A stretch of DNA of 64,000 nt from Stenotrophomonas sp. NA06056 (GCF_013364355.1 NZ_CP054931.1:2480001-2544000), one strand, 5' to 3'; counted from the first letter of the stretch, positions 1 to 8,499 are shown. A program made the numbers and translations. The notes: generated from the sequence alone by a model not told the origin.

Positions 1-126
1 TTTGCCGGCGCCGTTGCGGCCGATCAGGGCAATACGCTCGCCCGGCTCGATCGACAGTTCGGCTTTTTCCAGCAACAGCGGGCCGCCGACGCTGAAGTCG
101 ACGTTTTGCAGAGTAATCAGAGGCAT
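1..126 (-). CDS. uup: ABC-F ATPase Uup, N-terminal fragment
   Basis: First 42 codons of a gene that continues past the left edge. The translation opens MPLITLQNVDF and reaches a Walker A beginning, GRNGAGK, at the window end. The pattern of a short strand, 'GGPLLLEKAELSIEPGERIALIGRNGAGK'-like spacing and no membrane segment fits the first nucleotide-binding domain of ABC-F proteins, closest to Uup from memory. These act on ribosomes or DNA rather than in transport. The ATG at 126 is the only sensible start. The family is clear; the choice of Uup over other ABC-F members rests on few residues. Confidence 0.75.
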   Translation of the reverse strand, partial: MPLITLQNVDFSVGGPLLLEKAELSIEPGERIALIGRNGAGK

Positions 127-230
127 CCGACCATTGTAGCGGGTTGCGGGGCTTGGCCGGGCGGCGCCCGGCACCCGCAGAGGCAACGGCCGCAGCCAAA
201 GCAACGTCAAAAGCTGGCTTCCTGTGGGAT

Positions 231-332
231 GGCGGGTTGGGTCCGGTTGCGGGGGACGCCGTAAACCCATCCATGGGGGCTTGGCCGCGGCATCCATGCC
301 GCGGACACCCCCGCAACCGGACCCAACCCGCC
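231..332. repeat. Large hairpin, 25-bp perfect arms (GGTCCGGTTGC subtype)
   Basis: Arms at 231-255 and 308-332 are exact reverse complements over 25 bases and share the core GGTCCGGTTGCGGGGG. The 52-base interior holds a second perfect 9-bp stem, CCGCGGCAT/ATGCCGCGG, around 290-309. Six related hairpins occur in this window. Confidence 0.85.
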
Positions 333-381
333 TTCGACAGATCTCCGCTGCTGTTGGTGGGTGTCGACCTTGGCCGACACG

Positions 382-405
382 GTAGATCCACGCCATGCGT
401 GGATG
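382..405 (+). repeat. SMAG-type GTAG palindrome
   Basis: A 24-base unit that starts GTAG and folds as ATCCACGC..GCGTGGAT. It matches the abundant S. maltophilia SMAG repeats, which are REP-like and lie between genes. Confidence 0.85.
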
Positions 406-454
406 AACGCCACAAGAACTGTCGATGGATGGAATCGACTGCGAATCTGGTGGA

Positions 455-1330
455 TTACTCCACTTCGCCCAACAACGCCTGCAGGCCCGGCAGCCATTGC
501 TTGCCGGGGTGGCGTACCAGCCATAGCGTGCGCTGCAGGGCGGGCAGCGGGGTTTCCAGAATGCGCAGGCGGCCCAGGGCCAGGGGCTCTTCCAGGGCGT
601 GCCGGGACAGGCAGGCCAGGCCGAGGCCGGCGATGGCGGCCTGCTTGATGGCTTCGGTATTGCCCAGCTGCAGCGTCTGCGCGAAGCCGCGCAGGTGCGG
701 CAGCAACGCCTGTTCAACAGCCTCGCGGGTGCCTGAGCCGGGTTCGCGGAGCAGCCAGCGTGCGGCGCGCAGTTCATCCAGCGACCAGTGTTGGGGCGCA
801 TCCGCCGCTGCCACGATCACCAGCGGGTCCTGCTGCCAGGCAGTGACCTGCAGCCCGCGCTCGTGGCAGGGGCCTTCGATCAGCCCTGCATCCACGTCCA
901 ATCGTTGAACGGCCGCCACCACGCCTGCGCTGTTGTCGATGCGCAGATCAACCTCCGCCTGGGGTGCCTGCCGCAGCAGTTCGGCGATACGCGGCGGCAG
1001 CAGGTAGTTGCCGATGGTGGTGCTGGCCGCCAAAACCAGCCGCAACGGTGCGCCTTGGGCCGGGTCGCCACCCGCCGCAAGCTGCCGCTCCAGATCGGCG
1101 GCATTGACCAGCAGCGCGCGCGCCGGTTCCAGCAACGCGCGGCCGTGACCGTTCAATGCCAGACGGCGGCCGATACGGTCAAACAGGGGTGTGCCGAAAT
1201 GCGCCTCCAGCTCCTGCAGGGCGGCGCTGCTTGCCGACTGCGAGAGGGCGATGGCCTGGCCCGCGGCGGTGGTGCTGCCCTGGTCAGCAATGGCGACGAA
1301 GACCTGGAGTTGGCGCAAGGTCAGGCGCAT
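455..1330 (-). CDS. LysR-family transcriptional regulator next to yeiH
   Basis: A 291-residue protein with an N-terminal winged helix-turn-helix (RQLQVFVAIADQGSTTAAG, then LSQSASSAALQELE) followed by a LysR substrate-binding domain from about residue 90 to the end. Length is normal for the family. It is divergent from the YeiH-type transporter at 1407 with 76 bases between starts, an arrangement that usually means the regulator controls the transporter and itself. A palindrome at 1350-1362 is a candidate operator. The inducer cannot be read from sequence; sulfur compounds are a guess from the neighbour. Confidence 0.85.
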   Translation of the reverse strand: MRLTLRQLQVFVAIADQGSTTAAGQAIALSQSASSAALQELEAHFGTPLFDRIGRRLALNGHGRALLEPARALLVNAADLERQLAAGGDPAQGAPLRLVLAASTTIGNYLLPPRIAELLRQAPQAEVDLRIDNSAGVVAAVQRLDVDAGLIEGPCHERGLQVTAWQQDPLVIVAAADAPQHWSLDELRAARWLLREPGSGTREAVEQALLPHLRGFAQTLQLGNTEAIKQAAIAGLGLACLSRHALEEPLALGRLRILETPLPALQRTLWLVRHPGKQWLPGLQALLGEVE

Positions 1331-1349
1331 GCAAATTACCGTCTCTATA

Positions 1350-1362
1350 GGTAGATTCTACC
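1350..1362. promoter_or_regulatory. Candidate LysR operator (GGTAGAtTCTACC)
   Basis: A 6-bp inverted repeat around one central base, inside the 76-base gap between the divergent lysR and yeiH-like genes, within AT-rich sequence. Position and symmetry suit a LysR recognition site. No footprint data are available. Confidence 0.45.
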
Positions 1363-1406
1363 AATATTACTTGTTTTACAGGTCACTGGTGTGAGCGCAG
1401 GCTGGC

Positions 1407-2513
1407 ATGGCCTCCTCAGCCCCCTCAACTGCCATGAACGCCCCCGCCCTCTCCTCCTGGTCCCTGCCCGCCCTGCGCCAGCGCTGGCAGCCGCGGCTGC
1501 CCGGCCTGCTGCTGGTCGGCCTGGTCGCGGCCGCTTCGCTGTATCTGGCCGAGCTGCCCTGGTTGCAGGCGCACGGTCTGAGCGCGCTGACCGTGGCGAT
1601 CGTCGCTGGCATCCTGGTCGGCAACACGTTCTACCCACGGCTGGCCCCTGCCAGTGCGGCGGGCGTCGGATTCTCCAAGCATTGGCTGCTGCGCACGGGC
1701 ATCGTGCTGTACGGCCTGCGCCTGACCTTCCAGGACATCGGCCACGTCGGCGTCGCCGGCGTACTGATGGACGTGCTGGTGGTGGCGAGCACCTTCAGCC
1801 TGGCCTGCTGGTTGGGCGTGCGGGTATTCAAGATGGAACGCGAGGCGGCCATGCTGATCGGTGCTGGCAGCGCGATCTGCGGTGCGGCTGCCGTCATGGC
1901 CGCCGAACCGGTGGTGCGCGGCCGTGCCGCCCAGGTCACGGTGGCCGTATCGACCGTGGTGGTGTTCGGCACGCTGGCGATGTTCCTGTATCCCGCGCTG
2001 TATGCGCTGGTGCAGTCGCATGGCTGGCTGGCGATGGACGCGCAGCAGTACGGCCTGTTCACCGGCGCGACCGTGCACGAGGTCGCGCAGGTGGTCGCCG
2101 CCGGACGCGCGGTGAGCGAGCCGGCCGCCGATACCGCTGTCATCACCAAGATGGTGCGGGTGATGCTGCTGGCACCGTTCCTGATCGCGCTGTCGCTTTG
2201 GCTGGCGCGTGGCGGCAAGGCAGCTGCGGACGGTGGCAAGGCCCGCATCGTGGTGCCGTGGTTCGCGTTCGGTTTCGTGGCGGTTGCCGGCCTAAACTCG
2301 CTGCACCTGCTGCCGGCCGGTCTGCAGGCAGGGCTGGTGCAGCTGGATACGGTGCTGCTGGCAATGGCAATGGCCGCGCTGGGCCTGACCACCCATGTCT
2401 CGGCCCTGCGCCAGGCCGGTCTGAAGCCGCTGCTGTTGGCGTTGATCCTGTTCGGCTGGCTGCTGTTCGGCGGCCTGGCGATTCACCAGGGTGTGCTGGC
2501 GGTACTGGGCTGA
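1407..2513 (+). CDS. YeiH/YadS-type putative sulfate exporter family membrane protein
   Basis: A 368-residue inner-membrane protein with about ten hydrophobic segments. Recognisable family stretches are the early helix RLPGLLLVGLVAAASLYLAEL, 'VAIVAGILVGNTFYP', the glycine-rich 'LIGAGSAICGAAAVMA' and 'FTGATVHEVAQVVAAG'. These match the YeiH family annotated as putative sulfate exporters; the substrate is poorly proven for the family. An in-frame ATG nine codons later (1434) is an equally possible start, since neither has a strong ribosome site. It is probably controlled by the divergent LysR gene. Confidence 0.85.
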   Translation: MASSAPSTAMNAPALSSWSLPALRQRWQPRLPGLLLVGLVAAASLYLAELPWLQAHGLSALTVAIVAGILVGNTFYPRLAPASAAGVGFSKHWLLRTGIVLYGLRLTFQDIGHVGVAGVLMDVLVVASTFSLACWLGVRVFKMEREAAMLIGAGSAICGAAAVMAAEPVVRGRAAQVTVAVSTVVVFGTLAMFLYPALYALVQSHGWLAMDAQQYGLFTGATVHEVAQVVAAGRAVSEPAADTAVITKMVRVMLLAPFLIALSLWLARGGKAAADGGKARIVVPWFAFGFVAVAGLNSLHLLPAGLQAGLVQLDTVLLAMAMAALGLTTHVSALRQAGLKPLLLALILFGWLLFGGLAIHQGVLAVLG

Positions 2514-2588
2514 TCGACCCTCCCCGCTTGCCGGGACCATCCGCAGGTCGTACAAGAGCGGACCCTGCGTTGCACTGGATGGACGGAC

Positions 2589-3131
2589 ATGAGCATCAAT
2601 CACTTTCCAAACTTCCGCTACCACCCGGACCCGGTTGCGACGGGCAACGTGGGTCCGTCCACTACGGCGTGCAGCATCTGCCAGCAAGCGCGTGGATACG
2701 TGTACCTGCGCGATGCCATCCACCCAGGGCGCGAAGATTATTCGGAGCAGATCTGCCCTTGGTGCATTGCCGATGGCCGTGCCGCGTCGGCGCTGAACAT
2801 CGCGTTTGCTTGCAGTCTGGACGTCGACCAGGACGTGCCCGAAACCGCGTTGGAAGAACTGTCCCAGCGCACGCCGGGCTACGTCAGTTTTCAAGGAGAG
2901 AAATGGTTGGCACATTGCCGCGATGTCTGCCGCTTCCTGGGCGACGCCACCCTGGAACAGGTGAGGCAGGCCTCGGCAGCGAGCATCGCGGCATGGTGCG
3001 CGGCCAATGATGCCGACGAAGCACTTTGGTCGGAGCTGGCCAGCGACTACGCGCCCGGTGGAGATATCGGCTTCTACACGTTCGAGTGCCTGCACTGCGG
3101 CCTGATCCAGTTCCATGTTGATGCGGCCTGA
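2589..3131 (+). CDS. CbrC family protein (UPF0167)
   Basis: A 180-residue soluble protein beginning MSINHFPNFRYHPDPVATG, with Cys pairs CSIC (near 29) and CPWC (near 58) and a late CLHCG that could bind metal. This layout and the start 'FPNFRYHPDP' are typical of the CbrC/UPF0167 family, linked in E. coli to the CreBC regulon and colicin E2 tolerance. Its biochemical role is unknown. It stands alone, 75 bases after the YeiH-type gene. Confidence 0.8.
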   Translation: MSINHFPNFRYHPDPVATGNVGPSTTACSICQQARGYVYLRDAIHPGREDYSEQICPWCIADGRAASALNIAFACSLDVDQDVPETALEELSQRTPGYVSFQGEKWLAHCRDVCRFLGDATLEQVRQASAASIAAWCAANDADEALWSELASDYAPGGDIGFYTFECLHCGLIQFHVDAA

Positions 3132-3174
3132 AGCACCCCTGCTCCTGTCCGGCGTGGATCGTTAGACTTGAGGC

Positions 3175-3447
3175 ATGCCCACTTCCCCTACCCTGCTGCC
3201 GATCCCGTTGCGCCTGCTGGATGATCGCTATGGGCCCGGCAATGTCGATGAAGCCGAAGACACGCTGATCGGGATCGTGCAGGCGGTGATGGGCGAGCGG
3301 GCAAGCTGTGCGTTCCATTTCGACACGCAGCACGCCAACCCGTGGTTCCACCAGCTGCTGCTGGAACCCAGCGCCGCTGGAGTGCCCGCCACCCCGGAGC
3401 AGTTGCAGGCGATGGCAGCTCGGCTGGTGGCCCTCGGGCTGGGTTGA
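3175..3447 (+). CDS. Small hypothetical protein, 90 aa
   Basis: The protein starts MPTSPTLLPIPLRLLDDRYG and has no signal peptide or membrane segment. It is acidic in its first half, with FHFDTQHANPWFHQLLLEPS in the middle. I do not recognise the family. The start follows 'GACTTGAGGC', a weak ribosome site. It has normal high-GC third codon positions and sits 43 bases after the CbrC-family gene, so it is probably real and co-transcribed. Confidence 0.6.
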   Translation: MPTSPTLLPIPLRLLDDRYGPGNVDEAEDTLIGIVQAVMGERASCAFHFDTQHANPWFHQLLLEPSAAGVPATPEQLQAMAARLVALGLG

Positions 3448-3461
3448 GGGGCCGGCCAGGG

Positions 3462-3535
3462 CATCCACGCGCGGCGTGGATCTACTGAATTCCATAGGCG
3501 CCGCCTCCCCGGGAGATCCACGCCATGCATGGATG
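3462..3535. repeat. Inverted pair of SMAG palindromes
   Basis: One unit at 3462-3485 points left (ends ATCTAC) and one at 3512-3535 points right, beginning GGAG instead of GTAG. Both fold through ATCCACGC-like arms. The pair lies just upstream of dbpA and could form a larger cruciform. Confidence 0.8.
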
Positions 3536-3579
3536 AAGGTCCCGAGGCGGGCCGGGCGCGCGCACAGGTACAATGCGCC

Positions 3580-4956
3580 ATGACTGATTTCTCGACCCTG
3601 CCACTGAGCCCGGCCCTGCAGCCCGGCCTGGATGCCCTCGGCTACACCACCCTCACGCCGATCCAGGCGCAGAGCCTGCCCGCCATCCTCGATGGCCGCG
3701 ATGTCATCGCCCAAGCCCCGACCGGCAGCGGCAAGACCGCAGCCTTCGGCCTGGGCCTGCTGCAGTCCATCGACCCCAGCCTGATCCGCGTGCAGGCGCT
3801 GGTGCTGTGCCCCACCCGCGAGTTGGCCGACCAGGTGGCCAAGCAGATCCGCAAGCTGGCTACCGGCATCCCCAACCTGAAGTTGCTGCTGCTGGTCGGT
3901 GGCGTGCCGCTGGGCCCGCAGTTGGCCTCGCTGGAAGGCCACGATCCGCACGTGGTGGTCGGCACGCCTGGCCGCGTGCAGGAACTGGCGCGCAAGCGCG
4001 CACTGAATCTGGGCGCCGTGCGCACGCTGGTGCTGGACGAAGCCGACCGCATGCTCGACATGGGGTTTGAAGAACCGATCCGTGAGATCGCCGGCCGTAC
4101 CCATCGCGATCGCCAGAGCCTGCTGTTCTCGGCCACCTTCCCCGACACCATCCGCGCCATGGCCCGCGACCTGCTGCGCGATGCGCTGGAAGTGACCGTG
4201 GAAGGTGCCGACCAGGCACCGGCCATCCGCCATCTGTTCTGCGAGGTTGAACCGGCGCACCGGCAGAAGGCGTTGGCTGGCCTGCTGCTGAAGTACACGC
4301 CCGAATCGGCCGTGGTGTTCTGCAACACCCGCAAGGACGTGGACGAGGTGGCCAACTCGCTGCAGCAGTTCGGCTTCTCCGCCCTCGCCCTGCATGGCGA
4401 CATGGAGCAGCGCGACCGCGAGGAAGTGCTGCTGCGCCTGGCCAACCGCAGCTGCAACGTGCTGGTTGCCAGCGACGTTGCCGCACGTGGCCTGGACGTG
4501 GAAGAGCTGGCCGCGGTGATCAACTACGAGCTGCCGACCGACGTCGAGAGCTACCAGCACCGCGTGGGCCGTACCGGTCGTGCCGGCGCCAGTGGCCTGG
4601 CGATCAGCCTGGTGGCCGGCCGCGAAAAGAACCGCGCCGACGCCATCGAGGCGCAGATGGGGCAGCCGCTGGACTGGCAGAAGACGCCGCTGGCAACCTC
4701 GCGCCCGGCTGAACTGCCGCAGGCGGCGATGCGCACCCTGCGCATCGATGGCGGCAAGACCGACAAGCTGCGCGCGGGCGACATCCTTGGCGCACTCACC
4801 GGCGATGCCGGCCTGTCGGCCAAGTTCATCGGCAAGATCGCGATCTTCCCGACCCGCTCCTACGTGGCCATCGCCCGTGAGCAGGTGAACAAGGCGGTGG
4901 CGAAGCTGGAAGCCGGCAAGATCAAGGGCCGACGGTTCCGTGTGCGGATGATGTGA
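3580..4956 (+). CDS. dbpA: ATP-dependent RNA helicase DbpA
   Basis: A 458-residue DEAD-box helicase. Visible motifs in order: Q-motif region (TTLTPIQAQSLP), Walker A APTGSGKT, PTREL, DEAD (VLDEADRML), SAT (LLFSATFP), and HRVGRTGR in the second RecA domain. The C-terminal 75 residues (DILGALTGDAGLSAKFIGKIAIF) match the RNA-binding domain that targets DbpA to 23S rRNA hairpin 92 during 50S assembly. The frame stays open upstream, but ATG 3580 gives the usual N-terminus MTDFSTLPLSP and leaves the SMAG pair outside the gene. Confidence 0.93.
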   Translation: MTDFSTLPLSPALQPGLDALGYTTLTPIQAQSLPAILDGRDVIAQAPTGSGKTAAFGLGLLQSIDPSLIRVQALVLCPTRELADQVAKQIRKLATGIPNLKLLLLVGGVPLGPQLASLEGHDPHVVVGTPGRVQELARKRALNLGAVRTLVLDEADRMLDMGFEEPIREIAGRTHRDRQSLLFSATFPDTIRAMARDLLRDALEVTVEGADQAPAIRHLFCEVEPAHRQKALAGLLLKYTPESAVVFCNTRKDVDEVANSLQQFGFSALALHGDMEQRDREEVLLRLANRSCNVLVASDVAARGLDVEELAAVINYELPTDVESYQHRVGRTGRAGASGLAISLVAGREKNRADAIEAQMGQPLDWQKTPLATSRPAELPQAAMRTLRIDGGKTDKLRAGDILGALTGDAGLSAKFIGKIAIFPTRSYVAIAREQVNKAVAKLEAGKIKGRRFRVRMM

Positions 4957-4966
4957 TTGAAGGAGC

Positions 4967-5103
4967 GTTGCCAGCCCAGGTTGGCAACGTCGTAACCTGG
5001 TAGTGGCCAACCTTGGTTGGCCCACCCATGCGATGCCAACCCAGGTTGGCAACGACCGGTTTGCTGCGATTCCCTCGGGTAGATGCCAACCTTGGTCGGC
5101 ACC
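4967..5103. repeat. Four-unit array of SMAG-like palindromes with CCAACC/GGTTGG arms
   Basis: Palindromes at 4967-4988, 5000-5024 (starts GTAG), 5034-5053 and 5079-5103 (starts GTAG) all pair GCCAAC with GTTGGC or a close variant. They fill the gap between the convergent dbpA and apt genes and end eight bases before the apt stop. Folded RNA could serve as a two-way terminator, though no U-run is present. Confidence 0.75.
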
Positions 5104-5110
5104 TGCGGAA

Positions 5111-5674
5111 TCAGAACACCAGTTCGGTGTGCAGCGGCAGATCCGCTTCCCAGCGGCCGCGGCCACCCAGGCCATCCAGTTCGACCAGCACGCCGGCGCC
5201 GACCACGTCCACGCCCAGGCGGCGTACCAGCGACAACGCAGCAACCAGCGTGCCGCCGGTTGCCAGCACGTCGTCGATGATCGCCACACGTGCACCTGCG
5301 GGCAGCGCGTCGGCATGCACTTCAATGCAGTCGCTGCGGTATTCCAGGGTGTATTCCTCGCGCAGCACTTTGCCCGGCAGCTTGCCCGGCTTGCGCACCG
5401 GCACGAAGCCGACGCCCAGTTCCAGTGCCATGGCGGCGCCCAGAATGAAGCCGCGCGATTCGATGCCAACCACCGCGTCCAGCTTCTGCTCGCGCCAGCG
5501 CTCGGCCATCGCTGTGATCGCACCACGGAAGTCTTCGTTGTGGGCGAGCAGCGGCATGATGTCCTTGAACAGGATGCCCGGCTTGGGGAAGTCGGCGATG
5601 TCGCGCAGGCGGGAGGCCCACTGCGGAGCGACGATGGCGTCGGTCATGGCGATTCGGTTGTCTGATGGCGGCAT
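5111..5674 (-). CDS. apt: Adenine phosphoribosyltransferase
   Basis: A cytosolic salvage enzyme making AMP from adenine and PRPP. The 187-residue frame has the Apt opening [26 protein letters not shown], and the PRPP-binding loop [13 protein letters not shown] near residue 130. ATG at 5674 has AGG six bases upstream; ATG at 5647 (MTDAIVAPQ) would give 178 residues, nearer the usual length, so the start is uncertain. A mosaic palindromic locus lies directly upstream. Confidence 0.92.
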   Translation of the reverse strand: MPPSDNRIAMTDAIVAPQWASRLRDIADFPKPGILFKDIMPLLAHNEDFRGAITAMAERWREQKLDAVVGIESRGFILGAAMALELGVGFVPVRKPGKLPGKVLREEYTLEYRSDCIEVHADALPAGARVAIIDDVLATGGTLVAALSLVRRLGVDVVGAGVLVELDGLGGRGRWEADLPLHTELVF

Positions 5675-5784
5675 AGGGTACCTGTTCCGGGCGCCGGCTG
5701 CCTGTTGAGGGGTTCGGCCGGGCTGCGCCCGGCACCTGCAGAGGCCAGATCAAAAGCCAAAGCAAAAGCTGAGTTACGTGGTTT

Positions 5785-5886
5785 GGCGGGGTGGGTCCGG
5801 TTGCGGGGGACGCCGTAAACCCATCCCTGGGGGCTTGGCCGCGGCATCCATGCCGCGGACACCCCCGCAACCGGACCCACCCCGCC
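5785..5886. repeat. Large hairpin, 25-bp perfect arms (GGTCCGGTTGC subtype)
   Basis: Arms 5785-5809 and 5862-5886 are exact reverse complements. The interior is nearly identical to that of 231-332, including the CCGCGGCAT stem. It differs from that copy by GGGGTGGG versus GGGTTGGG, and the change is mirrored in the other arm. Confidence 0.85.
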
Positions 5887-6022
5887 TTCGACAATTTCCC
5901 GCTGCTGTTGGTAGATCCACACTGTGCGTGGATGAATCTCCATCGAGATCGAATATTTCGGGAATTGAACGAAAAGCATCCACGCATGGCGTGGATCTAC
6001 TGGCTACCGGCCAACTGTCGAA

Positions 6023-6124
6023 GGCGGGGCACTGTGGGTTTGCGGGGTGTGAGCCGCATGGATGCGGCGACCAAGCTTACATGGACGTACTTGCAGCGGC
6101 CCCGCAAATCCACAGTGCCCCGCC
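6023..6124. repeat. Large hairpin, 25-bp arms (CACTGTGGGTTTGC subtype)
   Basis: Arms 6023-6047 and 6100-6124 pair over 25 bases with one mismatch. The outer GGCGGGG and inner GCGGGG are as in the other subtype, but the middle block is replaced by CACTGTGGGTTT in both arms. The interior contains CCGCATGGATGCGG. Confidence 0.85.
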
Positions 6125-6212
6125 ATCTCACGGAATGCCCGCCATTGCCGTTGCCATTGCCGTTGCTGTTGCTTCTGCGGGTGCAGGGCGCAGCCCTGCA
6201 GAAGAACACCCT

Positions 6213-7778
6213 TCAGGAACTGCAGGACAGCATCGAGCAGCCTGCTCGATTGTCTGCCCACGCCGGGCGCTTGCCGGCGTAATGCTCCAGCCCCGGGCGT
6301 TCGGTGTATGGATCACGCAGTACGTCCTGCAGGGCGTGCACACCGCCCAGGTCGCCCTGTTCGGCACGATCGATCGCTTCCTGCGCCAGCCAGTTGCGCA
6401 GCACGTACAGCGGGTTGGCTGTACCCATCTTCGCGACACGCTCGGGTGCCGACAGCGGATCGGCATGCAGCCGTGCCGCGTAGTCCTGCAACCACTGCTG
6501 CAGCGGTTCCTGCACCGCGTTCTGACGCTCGGCGTCGTAGAAGACCTCGGTAAGTACGCCCGCATCAGGCGCATTGGCATCGATGCGCATCAGCGCACGC
6601 CATGCCAGGGTCATGTCCATGCCGCCGTCCTGCATCAGCTGCTGCCAGCGCTGGTAGAGCTGCAGATCAGTATCGTCGGCCGCCGCCAGCCCCAGCTTGG
6701 CCGCCACGTCGCGACGGGTGCAGGCGACAAAGGTCGCCTGGTAGGCGGCCAGCCCTGCCTGCAACGGTTGCACGTCGGCGAACAACGGCGACAGCGCCTG
6801 CGCCAGGCGACTGAGGTTCCAGTATGCCACCTGCGGCTGGGTGCCGAAACGATAGCGGCGCCCCTGCGCATCAGTGGTGTTCGGCGTCCAGTCCGGGTCG
6901 AAGTCCTCGACCCAGCCGTAGGGGCCGTAGTCCAGGGTCACGCCGAGCACGGAAAGATTGTCGGTGTTCATTACCCCATGCACGAAGCCGACGCGCATCC
7001 AGTGCGCGATCATCTCTGCGGTACGCACGGCAATCTGCGCGAACCAGTCGCCATAGAGCACCTCGCCCTGCCCTTCCAGCTCCGGGAAATCCCGCGCAAT
7101 ACAGGCGTCGACCATCTGCTTCAACAGTGCGGTTTCGCCACGTGAAGCGGGCAGTTCAAATGAACCAAAACGCAGGAACGAGGGCGATACCCTGCAGACG
7201 ATCGCGCCAGGCTCTGCGCGCGGATGACCGTCATAGAACATGTCGCGCACCACGTCTTCGCCGGTGCCGACCAGCGACAGGGCGCGGGTGGTCGGCACGC
7301 CGAGGTGATGCATCGCCTCGCTGCACAGGAATTCACGGATCGACGAGCGCAGCACCGCACGGCCGTCGGCGCCGCGCGAGTACGGTGTTGGGCCGGCCCC
7401 CTTCAGCTGCAGCTCCCAGAAACGGCCATCAGGGGCGATCACTTCACCCAGCGAGATGGCGCGACCGTCACCCAGCTGACCGGCCCAGTGCCCGAACTGA
7501 TGTCCCCCATAGTTGGCCGCCCACGGCTGCATGCCGGCATACAGCGCGTTGCCACCGAACACCTGGGCAAAGCCTTCATCATCGACCTGCGCAGGATCGA
7601 AGCCGAGCATCCCGGCCACCTCCGGCGACCACGCCAGCAGCACCGGCGCTGCAACCGGCGTCGGCATCACCGATGACCAGGCCGCACCCAGCACTTCGCG
7701 CCGACGCGGACCGGACTCGGGATCGCCCGGCAACAGCTTCAGCAGGCGGTTGTCGAACTGGGGAGCAGTGATATTCAT
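6213..7778 (-). CDS. selO: Protein adenylyltransferase SelO (YdiU)
   Basis: A 521-residue pseudokinase-fold enzyme that AMPylates proteins in redox response. The family pattern is clear: PVAAPVLLAWSPEVAGMLGF near the start, YGGHQFGHWAGQLGDGRA, GAGPTPYSRGADGRAVLRSSIRE, MNTDNLSVLGVTLDYGPYG and VEDFDPDWTPN. The C-terminus ends in SCSS, like other bacterial members. The open frame extends 49 codons upstream, but ATG 7778 (MNITAPQFDN) gives the usual N-terminus. The GST gene begins only 32 bases away on the other side of its start, so this gene follows it on the same strand. Confidence 0.93.
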   Translation of the reverse strand: MNITAPQFDNRLLKLLPGDPESGPRRREVLGAAWSSVMPTPVAAPVLLAWSPEVAGMLGFDPAQVDDEGFAQVFGGNALYAGMQPWAANYGGHQFGHWAGQLGDGRAISLGEVIAPDGRFWELQLKGAGPTPYSRGADGRAVLRSSIREFLCSEAMHHLGVPTTRALSLVGTGEDVVRDMFYDGHPRAEPGAIVCRVSPSFLRFGSFELPASRGETALLKQMVDACIARDFPELEGQGEVLYGDWFAQIAVRTAEMIAHWMRVGFVHGVMNTDNLSVLGVTLDYGPYGWVEDFDPDWTPNTTDAQGRRYRFGTQPQVAYWNLSRLAQALSPLFADVQPLQAGLAAYQATFVACTRRDVAAKLGLAAADDTDLQLYQRWQQLMQDGGMDMTLAWRALMRIDANAPDAGVLTEVFYDAERQNAVQEPLQQWLQDYAARLHADPLSAPERVAKMGTANPLYVLRNWLAQEAIDRAEQGDLGGVHALQDVLRDPYTERPGLEHYAGKRPAWADNRAGCSMLSCSS

Positions 7779-7809
7779 GAGCACAGCATGGGGGCGGCAA
7801 CGGCCATCC

Positions 7810-8499
7810 TCAATCGCCGCGCAGGGCCTGCAATGCCCCACCGTGCGCTTCGGCACGCTGGTAGGCCGGACGCTCGCCGATGCGCTTGAGGAAGCTGCGC
7901 AATGCCGGCTTGTCGTCGAGCCCACCGCCGCGTGCGGCCGCTGCCTGGATCGGGAAGCTCATCTGGATGTCCGCAGCGGTGAAGCGCTCGCCGGCAAACC
8001 ACGGACTTTCGGCCAGACGCCGCTCCATCCAGTCCAGGTGCAGGCGTCGTTGCGGGCCGACGAAGCCACGCTCAGCCTTGTCGGCGATGCTGCGGGCGAT
8101 CGGCCGCGCGAAGAATGGCATCGGCGCGCTGCGAATGCGGCTGATCACCAGCGTCAGCAGCATCGGCGGCATCGCCGAGCCTTCGGCATAGTGCAGCCAG
8201 TAGCGGTAATCGATGCGCTCTTTGCCGTCGGCCGGTACCGGCGACGGCGACAGTTGCCGCTGCACGTCGTAACGGTCAACCAGGTAATCGAGGATGGCGC
8301 CGGATTCGGCGAGGATGAGTTCGCCATCCTGCAGCACCGGCGCCTTGCCCAATGGATGCACCTGGCGCAGTTCCGGCGGTGCCAGCATCGTCTTCGGGTC
8401 GCGTGGGTAGCGGCGCAGCTCATAGTCCAGCCCCAGCTCCTCCAGCATCCACAGCACACGCAGCGAACGGGAGTTTTCCAGATGATGGACGATGCGCAT
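7810..8499 (-). CDS. Glutathione S-transferase family protein
   Basis: A 229-residue cytosolic protein. Its N-terminal thioredoxin-fold half reads MRIVHHLENSRSLRVLWMLEE, then VHPLGKAPVLQDGELILAESGAI, the GST G-site with cis-Pro and the ES pair. The C-terminal half is all-helical with 'ERRLAESPWFAGERFTAADIQMSFP', the usual N-capping motif. Start ATG 8499 is chosen because the domain begins there; the longer frame has no family match. It lies 31 bases upstream of selO on the same strand, and both may share a stress role. The substrate is unknown. Confidence 0.88.
   Translation of the reverse strand: MRIVHHLENSRSLRVLWMLEELGLDYELRRYPRDPKTMLAPPELRQVHPLGKAPVLQDGELILAESGAILDYLVDRYDVQRQLSPSPVPADGKERIDYRYWLHYAEGSAMPPMLLTLVISRIRSAPMPFFARPIARSIADKAERGFVGPQRRLHLDWMERRLAESPWFAGERFTAADIQMSFPIQAAAARGGGLDDKPALRSFLKRIGERPAYQRAEAHGGALQALRGD

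Larger units (their letters stand above)
148..424. repeat. Half-copy of the mosaic palindromic element
   Basis: This fills the gap between uup and the lysR gene. In order it holds a small GC palindrome near 160-175, a degenerate GCAAC-rich hexamer stretch, the 25-bp-arm hairpin at 231-332, the link TTCGACAG, a GTGTCGACC..GGCCGACAC palindrome at 361-380, a SMAG unit at 382-405 and a closing AACTGTCGA. Compared with the three other loci it is one half of the full inverted structure. No gene is supported here although reading frames stay open. Confidence 0.8.
5704..6208. repeat. Full mosaic palindromic element between apt and selO
   Basis: This gap holds no gene. From left: terminal palindrome GGGCTGCGCCC near 5720-5735, hairpin 5785-5886, link TTCGACAA, SMAG 5911-5934, a 42-base AT-rich spacer, SMAG 5977-6000, link ACTGTCGAA, hairpin 6023-6124, CACGGAATG, a GCCATT/GCCGTT hexamer stretch at 6131-6162, and terminal palindrome GCAGGGCGCAGCCCTGC ending near 6203. 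The two halves are inverted copies of the same modules. The right terminal palindrome abuts the selO stop and may end its transcript. Confidence 0.8.

Noticed and set aside
144..908. Rightward open frame of 254 codons across the first repeat locus
   Set aside because: It runs through the mosaic palindrome and then antisense to the lysR gene; no ribosome site or family features. Similar frames with PRNRTQPA or HAWMN stretches recur at every repeat locus.
4967..5103. Possible CRISPR array from evenly spaced palindromes
   Set aside because: Units are not identical, spacers are short and of unequal length, no cas genes are present; they are SMAG-like repeats.
2884..5526. Leftward open frame of 880 codons
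   Set aside because: It is antisense to dbpA and other genes, a common effect of high GC; composition is repetitive His/Gln/Arg without domain features.
5778..7145. Rightward open frame of 455 codons
   Set aside because: It spans the apt-selO repeat element and the antisense of selO.
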